NCBI GenBank assembly: GCA_028279895.1
Contig: JANQMY010000085.1
Location: 1-34,447 of the forward strand
DNA from: Alphaproteobacteria bacterium
GTDB taxonomy: Bacteria; Pseudomonadota; Alphaproteobacteria; JANQMY01
Direction: 5' to 3'
DNA: 34,447 nt
A model generated the notes under the pieces. The model did no database searches and had not been told where the DNA came from. It saw only the letters and a list, made by a program, of their open reading frames with translations. This document shows, piece by piece, positions 25,338 through 32,969 of this stretch; the first letter of the stretch is position 1, and each line of letters begins with the position of its first letter. Position numbers and translations under genes: made by a program.

Positions 25338-25707
25338 GTAGGACCGTGAAAAAATCGCTGAAAACCCCGATCTTAGCTATCATAAGCACCCGTTGCGACC
25401 AATCTCTGACGCCGGAAGACCCGTTGATTCGGACGCACACAGCACCACGTCTCTGGCAAAGCCCGCTTCCCGGCGCATTGTTTCGCGGCAAATTTCGGGA
25501 AAATTGCGCTTTGTCCAATTTTCGCCATGGTTGGCCGGTCTTTAGCGCGCCGGCGGCTGGGAGTTTATGCGTTCCGCCAGGCCAGGTGTCCGCAGAATTT
25601 GTTTAGTGTTTTGATATATTCAAAACAGTGTAGGTGCCTTATTTTTAGCGCGCCTTGGTCGTGATTCACCCGTTATCGGCTTAACAATTGTCGGAGAGCG
25701 CAGATTT
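25338..25707. other. Divergent intergenic region before the retropepsin gene
   Basis: About 370 bp with no convincing gene. It separates the oxygenase unit (minus) from the three-gene envelope operon (plus) and becomes AT-rich toward 25600-25700. A 21-bp dyad at 25607-25627 is the only strong structure I see. No clear -35/-10 pair could be fixed for either direction. Confidence 0.5.
25607..25627. promoter_or_regulatory. AT-rich 8-5-8 inverted repeat upstream of the retropepsin gene
   Basis: TGTTTTGA (25607-25614) and TCAAAACA (25620-25627) are perfect reverse complements around TATAT. The site lies 80 bp upstream of ATG 25708 and may be an operator. Confidence 0.4.
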
Positions 25708-26241
25708 ATGCCTACCCGTTCTAATTTTTATGGCTTGGCCCTTTTTTTCATGCTGTGGACGACCTCGGCGACCGCCAGCGAGGCCGTTGCGGCCCCGACC
25801 CCCCAACCGGACGCTTTCGGTTGGGTGGAAAATGTGCTTGTGGGCAAGCTGGGCCTGCGCATGAAGGGCAAGCTGGATACCGGCGCCGACAGCAGCTCGG
25901 TCCATGCCTATGATGTGGAACTCTACAAAAAGGGCGAGAAAGACACCTGGGTGAAATTCCGCCTGGTCGGCAAGGACGGGCGCACCATCCGCTACGATCA
26001 GAACGTTATCCGCTTTGCCTACATCAAGAAGAAGCAGGGCGGCCTGCTGCGGCGCCCGGTGATCCGGCTGCCCATCTGTTTGGGTGGTATTTATGCCCAT
26101 GCTGAAGTTAACCTTGCCGACCGTGGCCACTTCAACTACGACATATTAGTGGGCCGGGAGTTTTTGGCGTCGCGCGCATTGGTCGACTCCAGCCGGACTT
26201 TTATTAGTCAACCCAGTTGTGAGGCCGTGAGTGGGGAGTAG
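25708..26241 (+). CDS. RimK-associated retropepsin-like protease (Zn_protease/PF05618 family)
   Basis: A predicted 177-aa exported aspartic protease. Residues 1-24 are a signal peptide. The catalytic motif LDTGADSSS (Asp57) is followed by a second hydrophobic-hydrophobic-Gly strand in YDILVGREFL, as in single-domain retropepsins that act as dimers. The family is often annotated as ATP-dependent zinc protease, a misleading name, because neither an ATP site nor a zinc site is visible. Relatives sit with ATP-grasp peptide ligases, as here. GGAG about 11 bases upstream is the only Shine-Dalgarno candidate. Its stop overlaps the next GTG by 11 bases. A periplasmic location is inferred. Confidence 0.85.
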   Translation: MPTRSNFYGLALFFMLWTTSATASEAVAAPTPQPDAFGWVENVLVGKLGLRMKGKLDTGADSSSVHAYDVELYKKGEKDTWVKFRLVGKDGRTIRYDQNVIRFAYIKKKQGGLLRRPVIRLPICLGGIYAHAEVNLADRGHFNYDILVGREFLASRALVDSSRTFISQPSCEAVSGE

Positions 26242-27775
26242 TTTTCGCCAAAGTCTCCTTTTCGCTTGGATATTGGCGGGTACCGGGCTCATTATTCTGA
26301 GCACGAAGATTTTCCAACTCGACTACCCTGTTTTTCCGGATACGGAACGCACCATCTGGGATTTCGAAACCTATCTAGAATTCGATACCGATAACGAGCC
26401 GGCCCGGCTCGAAGTTTTCATCCCCGCGGCAAAAAACGAACGGAACATCCTGGAAGAACAATTCTTCAACGGCCCGTTCGGCTTGAGCCTGATGTCCGAA
26501 GACAATCTGGCCAACCGCAAGGCTGTGTGGACCCACCGCTTTCCCGACAATAAGAAGGTGTTGCGCTACCGGGCGCAGATTGTCGGCGAGAACCGCAGGT
26601 CCGACTTTGGCGACAACGCGAAATTCGCCTCTACCGAGCGCAGTGGCCCGATCGCCGACCCGATCAAACGGCAGGCGCTGATCGTTTGGAGCGACCGCTT
26701 ACGACGTCAATCGGCCGACGACCGCTCTTACGCGCTGCTCGCTCTGGAAGACATCTTTGCGTCCCAAGTGTCGGACGAGGTGCAATCTCTTTTGCCGGAC
26801 CTGCCGGCGCCCCTGAACAAATTGGCGCTGGCCGTCGAAGCGCTGGGCTACCAGCGGATTCCATCCCGTATCGCCAATGGCGTTTATCTGACCGAAGCCC
26901 GCCGCCGGGCCGACATCAAAAGCTGGCTGGAATATCGCGCCGACGGCCGCGATTTCCGCTATTTCGTGGACGACGAGCCGGCAAGCTTTTTTCCCATCTG
27001 GTACGGCACGGAGCGGCTGATCGATGCCCGCGGCGTAAGTGGGCTGGATGTCCAGGTCGCCCTGCGATCCGGCTCCCGATTGGCGCAGGAACTGGCCCAG
27101 CAAAGCGGCAGTGGCCGGCCGTCCCCTGTGGTCAGCTTCGGCTTTCAGGACCTGCCCCTCACCACCCAGCTCGTCTACAAGGTGTTGGTGACGATCCCGG
27201 TGGGAATCGCCCTGCTGGTGTTTCTGCGACAATTCATCGGTATTTCCACACTAGGCACATTTATGCCCGTTTTGATCGGTATCTCATTTCGGGAGACCGC
27301 GCTGTTGAACGGCATCATTTTGTTTACGGTGTTGGTCACTCTAGGCTTGATGATGCGGGTCTATTTGGAACGCCTGCAATTGCTGTTGGTGCCAAGGCTG
27401 GCGGTTGTGTTGATCTTTATTGTCATCTGTATGGCCGGTATCACGTTATTGATGAATGAGTCGAACCGCACCGTCGGCCTGTCGGTGTCATTGTTCCCCA
27501 TGGTGATTTTGACCATGACCATCGAACGCATGTCGATCGTGTGGGAAGAATATTCGGGTACGGAGGCTTTCAAACAAGGCGCCGGCAGCCTGTTGGTGGC
27601 CAGTATTTGCTATCTGGTTATGACCAATAACCTGGTAGAACATTTCATGTTCACCTTTCCGGAAACGCTCTTTATCCTGATGGCCATCTGCCTGTTAATG
27701 GGCCGGTATACAGGATTGCGTATTAGCGAAATTTGGCGCTTCCGGCATATGAGTCAACAAAAGCAAAGTGCTTAA
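26231..27775 (+). CDS. Inactive transglutaminase fused to seven transmembrane helices
   Basis: A predicted 514-aa inner membrane protein. One TM helix lies at about 8-26, then a periplasmic domain from 30 to 310 that fits the inactive transglutaminase domain (Transglut_i_TM), without the Cys-His-Asp triad, then about seven hydrophobic helices between 315 and 500 (7TM_transglut). In known gene neighbourhoods this protein accompanies a RimK-like ATP-grasp ligase and a retropepsin, exactly as here. It may bind a peptide or amino acid conjugate made by the ligase. The start is the GTG at 26231, overlapping the previous gene by 11 bp; other starts are possible, but the first TM helix requires one near here. 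Confidence 0.85.
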   Translation: MGSSFRQSLLFAWILAGTGLIILSTKIFQLDYPVFPDTERTIWDFETYLEFDTDNEPARLEVFIPAAKNERNILEEQFFNGPFGLSLMSEDNLANRKAVWTHRFPDNKKVLRYRAQIVGENRRSDFGDNAKFASTERSGPIADPIKRQALIVWSDRLRRQSADDRSYALLALEDIFASQVSDEVQSLLPDLPAPLNKLALAVEALGYQRIPSRIANGVYLTEARRRADIKSWLEYRADGRDFRYFVDDEPASFFPIWYGTERLIDARGVSGLDVQVALRSGSRLAQELAQQSGSGRPSPVVSFGFQDLPLTTQLVYKVLVTIPVGIALLVFLRQFIGISTLGTFMPVLIGISFRETALLNGIILFTVLVTLGLMMRVYLERLQLLLVPRLAVVLIFIVICMAGITLLMNESNRTVGLSVSLFPMVILTMTIERMSIVWEEYSGTEAFKQGAGSLLVASICYLVMTNNLVEHFMFTFPETLFILMAICLLMGRYTGLRISEIWRFRHMSQQKQSA

Positions 27776-28838
27776 GACATTTCGGTATCTTCGTCGGGCC
27801 GGCGTTGTAGGCCTCAACGAACGCAACATCAATTATGTGAGCGAGTTCAACCCGCGGCGCCTGCACCGTTTGGTGAACAATAAACTCGAAACCAAGGCAT
27901 TGGCCCTGCAGGCCCATATCCCCGTGCCTGCCTTGCTGGGCACCATCGAATCCGCACGGGACATTGGCGGCCTGGAAAAAATCGTCGACGGCGCGCCGGG
28001 CTTTGTCATCAAACCCGCACAGGGCGCGCAGGGGAATGGCATTCTGGTGATTGACGGTCCCGTCGCCGGTGGCTGGCGTCTGGCCAATGGGCGCCGCATC
28101 ACCAACGACCGCATTCGCTTTCATGTGAACAACATCATGTCCGGCATGTATAGCTTGGGCGGGCAACCGGACGTGGCCATGATCGAATACAAAGTCAATT
28201 TCGATCCGCTGTTCGACGATGTCTCGTTCAAAGGCGTACCCGACATTCGCATCATCGTGCTGAAGGGATTTGCCGTGGCCGCTATGGTGCGCCTGCCCAC
28301 CGCAGAATCGGACGGCAAAGCCAATTTGCACAAAGGCGGTGTGGGCGTAGGCGTCGACCTGCCCACCGGCCTAACGACGACCGGCATGCAACATGACCGT
28401 CCTTTGGACGTTCATCCGGACACGGCACAACCTCTATCGGATATCCAGATTCCCAATTGGGATGACGTGCTGTTGATGGCCGCCCGCTCCTATGACGTCA
28501 CGGGGCTAGGGTATCTCGGCGTTGATGTCGTGCTCGACCGAAACAAAGGTCCGCTGCTGTTGGAACTGAATGCCCGGCCCGGCATCTCAATTCAAATTGC
28601 CAATGGCGACGGCTTGCGGCCGCGTTTCGCCGCCGTGCTCAACCGCAAAGACGACGGCGTGCTGACCGCCGAAAAACGGATCGCCATATCCAAGGATTTG
28701 TGCCGCCCCTCCACCTCAGGGCCAGAAGAGAGCGGCCAGACCGGCGAAGAGAAAAAGCCGGACAACACCCCAGAAGCGGGCCATCCCCAGCATGTGCCGC
28801 CGCAAGAACTGATTTGGCGAAAAAGTGCGGTCCACTGA
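27768..28838 (+). CDS. RimK-related ATP-grasp ligase (alpha-L-glutamate ligase-like)
   Basis: A predicted 356-aa cytosolic ATP-grasp enzyme of the TIGR02291/ATPgrasp_ST type, which joins a carboxylate to an amine using ATP. Visible elements are NKLETKALALQAHIPVP (about 41-57), the ATP-binding VIKPAQGAQGNGI (83-95), and the metal-binding end VDVVLDRNKGPLLLELNARPG (near 250-270, Glu then Asn). The Pro/Glu-rich tail after about residue 315 runs antisense over the next gene and looks like an extension. The GTG at 27768 overlaps the upstream stop by 8 bases; no strong Shine-Dalgarno is visible. It is the third gene of a coupled operon with the retropepsin and the transglutaminase-7TM protein. The product is unknown. 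Confidence 0.86.
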   Translation: MLKTFRYLRRAGVVGLNERNINYVSEFNPRRLHRLVNNKLETKALALQAHIPVPALLGTIESARDIGGLEKIVDGAPGFVIKPAQGAQGNGILVIDGPVAGGWRLANGRRITNDRIRFHVNNIMSGMYSLGGQPDVAMIEYKVNFDPLFDDVSFKGVPDIRIIVLKGFAVAAMVRLPTAESDGKANLHKGGVGVGVDLPTGLTTTGMQHDRPLDVHPDTAQPLSDIQIPNWDDVLLMAARSYDVTGLGYLGVDVVLDRNKGPLLLELNARPGISIQIANGDGLRPRFAAVLNRKDDGVLTAEKRIAISKDLCRPSTSGPEESGQTGEEKKPDNTPEAGHPQHVPPQELIWRKSAVH

Positions 28839-30065
28839 CACTTTGCCCCGACGTAAATCGTCAGCAAGGGCGGCATGCAGGCGCGCAATGCCATAGCGCC
28901 ATCCCGGCAGGCGTAACATCACATATTCGCCATATCGCTGGAAAATCAGAAACAGCCCCACGGCTAGAATCGGCCCCGACTGAACCAAGGCGATAAGCGC
29001 AAAGATATGCCCCACCGCAATACCGGCAATGGACCAACCGGTTAGCACCGCGATCGAGATTGGCGATTCCATCTGGAGGAGCCGATCGATCACCGTCTGG
29101 GTCCAATCGGACAAGCCGATAATGAGCAAAGCAAGAAACGCTGCCGGCATTATCCAACCGAAATAATCGGGATAATCCCGCTGGCGCAAGCGAGCCAGCA
29201 CGTCGTAAAAGCCGGCGGTCAGATAAGCGCGTTCATCTTCCGAGAAATACGTTTGGGAGATATCGTCTTCACCGGATAACGCCACCGGCCGATCGATCTG
29301 TCGGCGGCGCAGCAGCACGCCCACCGAAGCCGCCGCGCCGGCCAATAAGATCCAAGGCCATGCGATCGATGGAATGAGGACGATCAGAGAAATCATGACA
29401 CGGATGACATCGCTTAAACGCACAGGTTCCATCGTATGCACGAGATCACCGATGACAAAAGACAGGCTGATCCCAACCGCGAGACACAATGCGCCTATCG
29501 ACGCATATCCGGCGCCCATCAAGAACGCGGTTGTCCACCCCGGTGTTCTGATACCGGCCGTCGCGTCTTCGTCATCGGACACAGATGGGTCAAGAAAGAT
29601 ACGCGACGAGCGCGGGTCATCTTTCTCCAGCAGTTGAACGAAAGTGACGATGCCGACGACCGCGCCGGCGCCCAAGCCGAGCGCCCAAAGGGTGTGACCT
29701 TGCATAAGCAACCCACCGGCGGCTTGCACCATGAGAAAAGCGATCACAATCAGCGGCAGCTTACTGATGGCCGTGCGCGCGAATCGAACAGCGTGGGAGG
29801 ACGCAGGTCCCCAGATCCCGACAAACAGCGCGGCTTCCAGATAGACATAGGCGGCGATCGCGAACAACAGCGCCATTACGTTCCGCCGTGCGCTCGTTTC
29901 GGGTAGAAGCCCCATCAAATCCACGCCCACGACAATTACAGTAGCGGCGCTACCGAGCCCCAGCGCAACCAGCACGTTGGACATAGCCAGCGCTTGCGCC
30001 CAAAGCCGTGTGTGACGCTGAAACTCACCCACTGTTTTGACTGCCCCCTTAATCGTCGAAAGCAT
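28716..30065 (-). CDS. Unrecognised multi-TM membrane protein
   Basis: A predicted 449-aa inner membrane protein with about eight to ten hydrophobic helices, for example LVALGLGSAATVIVVGVDLM near 35-54, further helices at 65-85, 103-125 and 130-150, and a final helix in the last 20 residues. An acidic loop (FLDPSVSDDEDA) and a long soluble segment with YFSEDERAY lie between helix groups. I do not recognise the family. The ATG at 30065 is preferred; an in-frame TTG at 30083 would add six residues, and neither has a strong Shine-Dalgarno. Its 3' end overlaps the ATP-grasp gene by 123 bp, which makes co-regulation by antisense transcription possible, and it could belong functionally to that envelope system. 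Confidence 0.75.
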   Translation of the reverse strand: MLSTIKGAVKTVGEFQRHTRLWAQALAMSNVLVALGLGSAATVIVVGVDLMGLLPETSARRNVMALLFAIAAYVYLEAALFVGIWGPASSHAVRFARTAISKLPLIVIAFLMVQAAGGLLMQGHTLWALGLGAGAVVGIVTFVQLLEKDDPRSSRIFLDPSVSDDEDATAGIRTPGWTTAFLMGAGYASIGALCLAVGISLSFVIGDLVHTMEPVRLSDVIRVMISLIVLIPSIAWPWILLAGAAASVGVLLRRRQIDRPVALSGEDDISQTYFSEDERAYLTAGFYDVLARLRQRDYPDYFGWIMPAAFLALLIIGLSDWTQTVIDRLLQMESPISIAVLTGWSIAGIAVGHIFALIALVQSGPILAVGLFLIFQRYGEYVMLRLPGWRYGIARLHAALADDLRRGKVSVDRTFSPNQFLRRHMLGMARFWGVVRLFLFAGLAALFWP

Positions 30066-30110
30066 AGCCCACCGCAGAAACAAGAACCAGCCGCCGGTCC
30101 CTTTCGCGAA

Positions 30111-30133
30111 TATATTGTCTATGTTAGTGTCAA
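30111..30133. promoter_or_regulatory. Weak dyad between divergent multi-TM and hydrolase genes
   Basis: TATTG (30111 region) and CAATA frame a 23-bp AT-rich segment, with TTGACA on the minus strand at 30133-30128. No -10 at normal spacing was found, so this is only a candidate promoter or operator region. Confidence 0.2.
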
Positions 30134-30169
30134 TAGTTTGGGATCGACCGAAACAAGGCAGAAGGCGGC

Positions 30170-31246
30170 ATGCTGAGGAACATTGTGATCGGAGTGGTGC
30201 TGTTGGGGATCGCCGTTTTTGCCGGCGTACAGATCTTCAAGGTGCAAATCGGCGCGCGCCTGTTCGACCGCGCGATTGAACAAAATATGGGGCGCAGCCT
30301 GATGGACGAGTTGCCCGATGGGCTGCATGTGGCGCTGTGCGGCGCTGGGTCCCCCATGCCTGACCGCCTGCGCAATGGTCCATGCACGGCGGTGATTGCC
30401 GGCGATCAGCTGTTCATTGTGGACATCGGCAGCGGTGCGGCGCGTAATTTGGGGCCCATGCAAATCCCGTCCGGCCGCATTTCGGCGATCTTCCTGACTC
30501 ATTTTCACTCAGATCACATCGACGGTCTGGGGGAATTGATGATGTTGCGCTGGGTGGGCGGCAACAACACGTCGCCCGTTCCGGTATATGGGCCCACCGG
30601 GGTTGGCGAAGTGGTCAACGGCTTCAATGCCGCCTATCGCTTGGATGCGGGCTACCGGGTGGCCCATCACGGCGAGGACATCGTGCCGCCTTCGGGCGCC
30701 GGCGGTGAACCGCGGCCCTTCCGCGCCAACGGCCTGAACGATGTGCTGACGGTGTTTGAAGACGGCGACGTGAAAGTCACCGCCTTCAGCGTCGACCACA
30801 CCCCGATTCACCCTGCCGTCGCGTACCGTTTCGACTATATGGGCCGGTCCGTTGTCATCAGCGGCGATACGGTCAAACACCCCAATTTGATCGCCCAATC
30901 GAAGGACGTGGACCTCCTGGTCCATGAAGCGTTGAACGCCGAATGGGTTGGCAAGATGCAAGCGACCGCCGAACGCCGCGGCCTGACCGCCCTTGCCCAG
31001 ATCGCTCAAGACATTCTGGATTACCACGCCACGCCGGTGGAAGCCGCTGAAGTCGCCCAAGAATCCGGCGCCAAGTCACTGGTGCTGAGCCATGTGGTCC
31101 CGCCAGTGCCAATTCGTTTCATGGAAGCCTATTACCTTAAGGGCACACGCGACGCCTATGACGGTCCGATCACGCTCGGCCGAGACGGGATGTTGTTCAG
31201 CCTACCGACGAAAACCGACGAGATTTCTGTAAGGGATCTCTTTTGA
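30170..31246 (+). CDS. Membrane-anchored metallo-beta-lactamase-fold hydrolase
   Basis: A predicted 358-aa protein with one N-terminal TM helix (residues 5-23) that anchors a periplasmic MBL domain. The metal-binding set is complete: THFHSDH (His111, His113, Asp115, His116), His210/His214 in SVDHTPIHP, Asp233 in ISGDT and His308 in LSHVVPP. The layout is like RNase Z and arylsulfatase-type members rather than classical beta-lactamases. AAGGCGGC directly upstream supports the ATG. It is the first gene of a rightward group, with 320 bp of hairpin-rich DNA before the next gene. The substrate is unknown, and antibiotic hydrolysis should not be assumed. Confidence 0.88.
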   Translation: MLRNIVIGVVLLGIAVFAGVQIFKVQIGARLFDRAIEQNMGRSLMDELPDGLHVALCGAGSPMPDRLRNGPCTAVIAGDQLFIVDIGSGAARNLGPMQIPSGRISAIFLTHFHSDHIDGLGELMMLRWVGGNNTSPVPVYGPTGVGEVVNGFNAAYRLDAGYRVAHHGEDIVPPSGAGGEPRPFRANGLNDVLTVFEDGDVKVTAFSVDHTPIHPAVAYRFDYMGRSVVISGDTVKHPNLIAQSKDVDLLVHEALNAEWVGKMQATAERRGLTALAQIAQDILDYHATPVEAAEVAQESGAKSLVLSHVVPPVPIRFMEAYYLKGTRDAYDGPITLGRDGMLFSLPTKTDEISVRDLF

Positions 31247-31399
31247 TCGCTTTCTTCCCAATCGTCAATGCAGAGCTTCAGACTTTCTGCCAGCATACCT
31301 CGCATGTCGAAAACCCGGATCTGAACTTCACCATTCCGATCGCTCCTGCCAGCGAAGACCTGGAACTGGATTTCGCAAGCCACGAGATTTTCTTCGGAT

Positions 31400-31428
31400 G
31401 GAAGGGGCGATTTTAGTCGTCCCCTTCC
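31400..31428. repeat. Stem-loop 1
   Basis: GGAAGGGG (31400-31407) pairs with CCCCTTCC (31421-31428) over 8 bp; an inner CGA/TCG adds 3 bp with one bulge. Confidence 0.5.
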
Positions 31429-31430
31429 CC

Positions 31431-31446
31431 AAGGGCCTGCGCCCTT
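31431..31446. repeat. Stem-loop 2
   Basis: AAGGGC (31431-31436) pairs with GCCCTT (31441-31446) around a CTGC loop, only 2 bases after stem-loop 1. Confidence 0.4.
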
Positions 31447-31461
31447 TCCCGTCCCAGGTCG

Positions 31462-31487
31462 GTCAACGGGCGTTTTCGCCCGTTGAC
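31462..31487. repeat. Stem-loop 3, perfect 11-bp stem
   Basis: GTCAACGGGCG (31462-31472) and CGCCCGTTGAC (31477-31487) pair perfectly around TTTT. There is no following T tract, so it is not a classical terminator. Confidence 0.6.
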
Positions 31488-31566
31488 ATTCCGCATTGCC
31501 TATCCCCATGGTGCGCAACGACAACACTGGCGGTCGCGCCATCCACATGAGGACAGGACCAGGACA

Positions 31567-31935
31567 ATGATCGGATATACCACGCTCGGAACCAACGACT
31601 TAGACAAAGCCGTCGCATTTTATGATGCGCTGCTTGGGGAACTTGGCGCCAACCAAATCATGAATGACGGCCGGATTGCCATTTGGGCCAAATCGCCGGA
31701 AGAACCCATGGTCGCCGTGTGCAAACCCTATGACGGCAAGGAAGCAACTGTCGGGAACGGCATGATGGTTGCCCTCAATGTGGGCTCCCAGGAAATGGCC
31801 GAAAAAATCTACAACAAAGCGCTTGAGCTGGGTGGCACGGATGAAGGTGAACCCGGTTCACGAGGCATGGTGTGGGGCGGATATTTCCGGGATTTAGACG
31901 GTAACAAGCTGTTTGCCTTCACCATGGGCGGATAG
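31567..31935 (+). CDS. VOC (glyoxalase/bleomycin-resistance) family protein
   Basis: A predicted 122-aa single VOC module. It opens with IGYTTLGTNDLDKAVAFYDALLGELG and closes with GYFRDLDGNKLFAFTM, the usual start and end of this fold. The first metal-ligand position, often His in the opening strand, is not a His here (Tyr4-Thr5), so metal use is uncertain. I chose ATG 31567 with AGGAC just upstream; the frame extends to 31483 with an Arg/His-rich stretch that does not fit the fold. It has the length of a small cytosolic lyase- or dioxygenase-like protein that acts as a dimer. Function unknown. Confidence 0.88.
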   Translation: MIGYTTLGTNDLDKAVAFYDALLGELGANQIMNDGRIAIWAKSPEEPMVAVCKPYDGKEATVGNGMMVALNVGSQEMAEKIYNKALELGGTDEGEPGSRGMVWGGYFRDLDGNKLFAFTMGG

Positions 31936-31942
31936 TTTTTGT

Positions 31943-31969
31943 TTCAGTGCCGCTTAAAGCGGCACTGAA
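31943..31969. terminator. 11-bp hairpin after the VOC gene
   Basis: TTCAGTGCCGC (31943-31953) pairs with GCGGCACTGAA (31959-31969) around TTAAA, starting 8 bases after the stop. No T run follows; a TTTTT precedes it. It may end transcription or stabilise the mRNA. Confidence 0.5.
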
Positions 31970-31983
31970 TGACACTTGGCCGT

Positions 31984-32050
31984 CCCGCTCCCCTTCCCCA
32001 ACCACGCCAAGGGTAACCTCATGGGTGGTTGGCAGGGAGAGGGGCACGGG
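31984..32050. repeat. Long imperfect hairpin before the EamA gene
   Basis: CCAACCAC (31998-32005) and GTGGTTGG (32025-32032) pair perfectly; outside them CCCGCTCCCCTTCC (31984-31997) matches GGCAGGGAGAGGGGCACGGG imperfectly. The C-rich string CCCCTTCCCCAA also occurs at 31421-31432. Confidence 0.45.
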
Positions 32051-32066
32051 AAAGCCCATAAACACC

Positions 32067-32969
32067 GTGGAACTCTGGATTCCCCTCACCATTGCCGCTG
32101 CGTTCGGTCAAAACCTGCGTTCGGCCTTGCAGAAACACTTGGTCGGCGAACTGTCCACGCTGGGCGCCACCTACAGCCGTTTTGTCTTCGGCGTTCCCTT
32201 CGCGGCGCTGTATCTATATTTGATCCTTCAGGTTACGGACGAAAGCATACCGTCATTGAGCGGCGCGTTCTTGATTTACGGCGCGCTGGGGGGATTGAGC
32301 CAGATCGCGGGCACTCAATTTCTGATCACCGCGTTCCAATACCGGAATTTCGCCGTCGCCACGACCTATTCCAAAACCGAAGCACTGCAAACCGCTCTGG
32401 TGGGGTTGATTCTATTGGGCGACACGCTTACCCCCCTTGCAACATTTGCGATTGTGGTGGGTGCGGTCGGTGTCATCATCATGTCCATGGCCCATACGGA
32501 CTTGTCATTGAACGGTGTCGTCGGCTCTCTCGGCCAGCCTGCCGCCCTGCTGGGCCTGACCTGCGGGGCCGGGTTCGGCATCGCCGCCGTGTGCTATCGG
32601 GCAGCCTCGTTGGAACTCGGTGGCAGTTTCGTGCTGTCGTCGGCTGTAACCTTGTTCTACGTGCTCGCCTTTCAAACCTTGGCCATGGGCCTTTACCTGG
32701 CTGCCACCAACCGCGCCGAGATCGTGAACGTGTTTAAAGCCTGGCGCGTTACGGGCTTGGTCGGGCTTGTGGGGATGCTGTCTTCCGCCGGATGGTTCGC
32801 CGCCATGACCCTGCAAAACGCAGCCTATGTACGCGCGCTGGGCCAGGTCGAACTATTGTTCACCTTTGCTGCCTCCATCTTCGTCTTCCGGGAACAGATC
32901 AAATCCTTAGAGGTATGGGGCACCCTATTGGTGATCGGCAGCGTATTGTTGTTGATCTACGCCGCATAG
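32067..32969 (+). CDS. EamA/DMT-family transporter
   Basis: A predicted 300-aa inner membrane transporter with about ten TM helices in two EamA repeats; the family exports or imports small metabolites. The N-terminus ELWIPLTIAAAFGQNLRSALQK is typical, and each half ends with helices such as ALVGLILLGDTLTPLATFAIVVGAV and FTFAASIFVFREQIKSLEVWG. I chose GTG 32067 because the first helix then sits at the N-terminus; the frame runs up to 31947 through hairpin DNA. No strong Shine-Dalgarno is visible. Its end overlaps the convergent hydrolase gene by 13 bp. The substrate is unknown. Confidence 0.86.
   Translation: MELWIPLTIAAAFGQNLRSALQKHLVGELSTLGATYSRFVFGVPFAALYLYLILQVTDESIPSLSGAFLIYGALGGLSQIAGTQFLITAFQYRNFAVATTYSKTEALQTALVGLILLGDTLTPLATFAIVVGAVGVIIMSMAHTDLSLNGVVGSLGQPAALLGLTCGAGFGIAAVCYRAASLELGGSFVLSSAVTLFYVLAFQTLAMGLYLAATNRAEIVNVFKAWRVTGLVGLVGMLSSAGWFAAMTLQNAAYVRALGQVELLFTFAASIFVFREQIKSLEVWGTLLVIGSVLLLIYAA

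Larger units (their letters stand above)
31247..31566. other. Hairpin-rich intergenic region
   Basis: About 320 bp without a convincing gene. It holds three consecutive stem-loops between 31400 and 31487. Small open frames exist on both strands (31243-31416 plus and 31156-31548 minus) but neither has a Shine-Dalgarno or a clear match to a known protein. Confidence 0.5.

Noticed and set aside
31243..31416. 57-codon plus-strand frame starting TTG at the MBL stop (TTGA overlap)
   Set aside because: The coupling geometry is attractive, but the codon use is less GC-biased at third positions than the neighbouring genes and no Shine-Dalgarno or family match supports it.
31156..31548. 130-codon minus-strand open frame in the hairpin-rich gap
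   Set aside because: Parts look protein-like, but there is no Shine-Dalgarno and no match to a known family, and it overlaps the 3' end of the MBL-fold gene. Conservation would be needed to call it.
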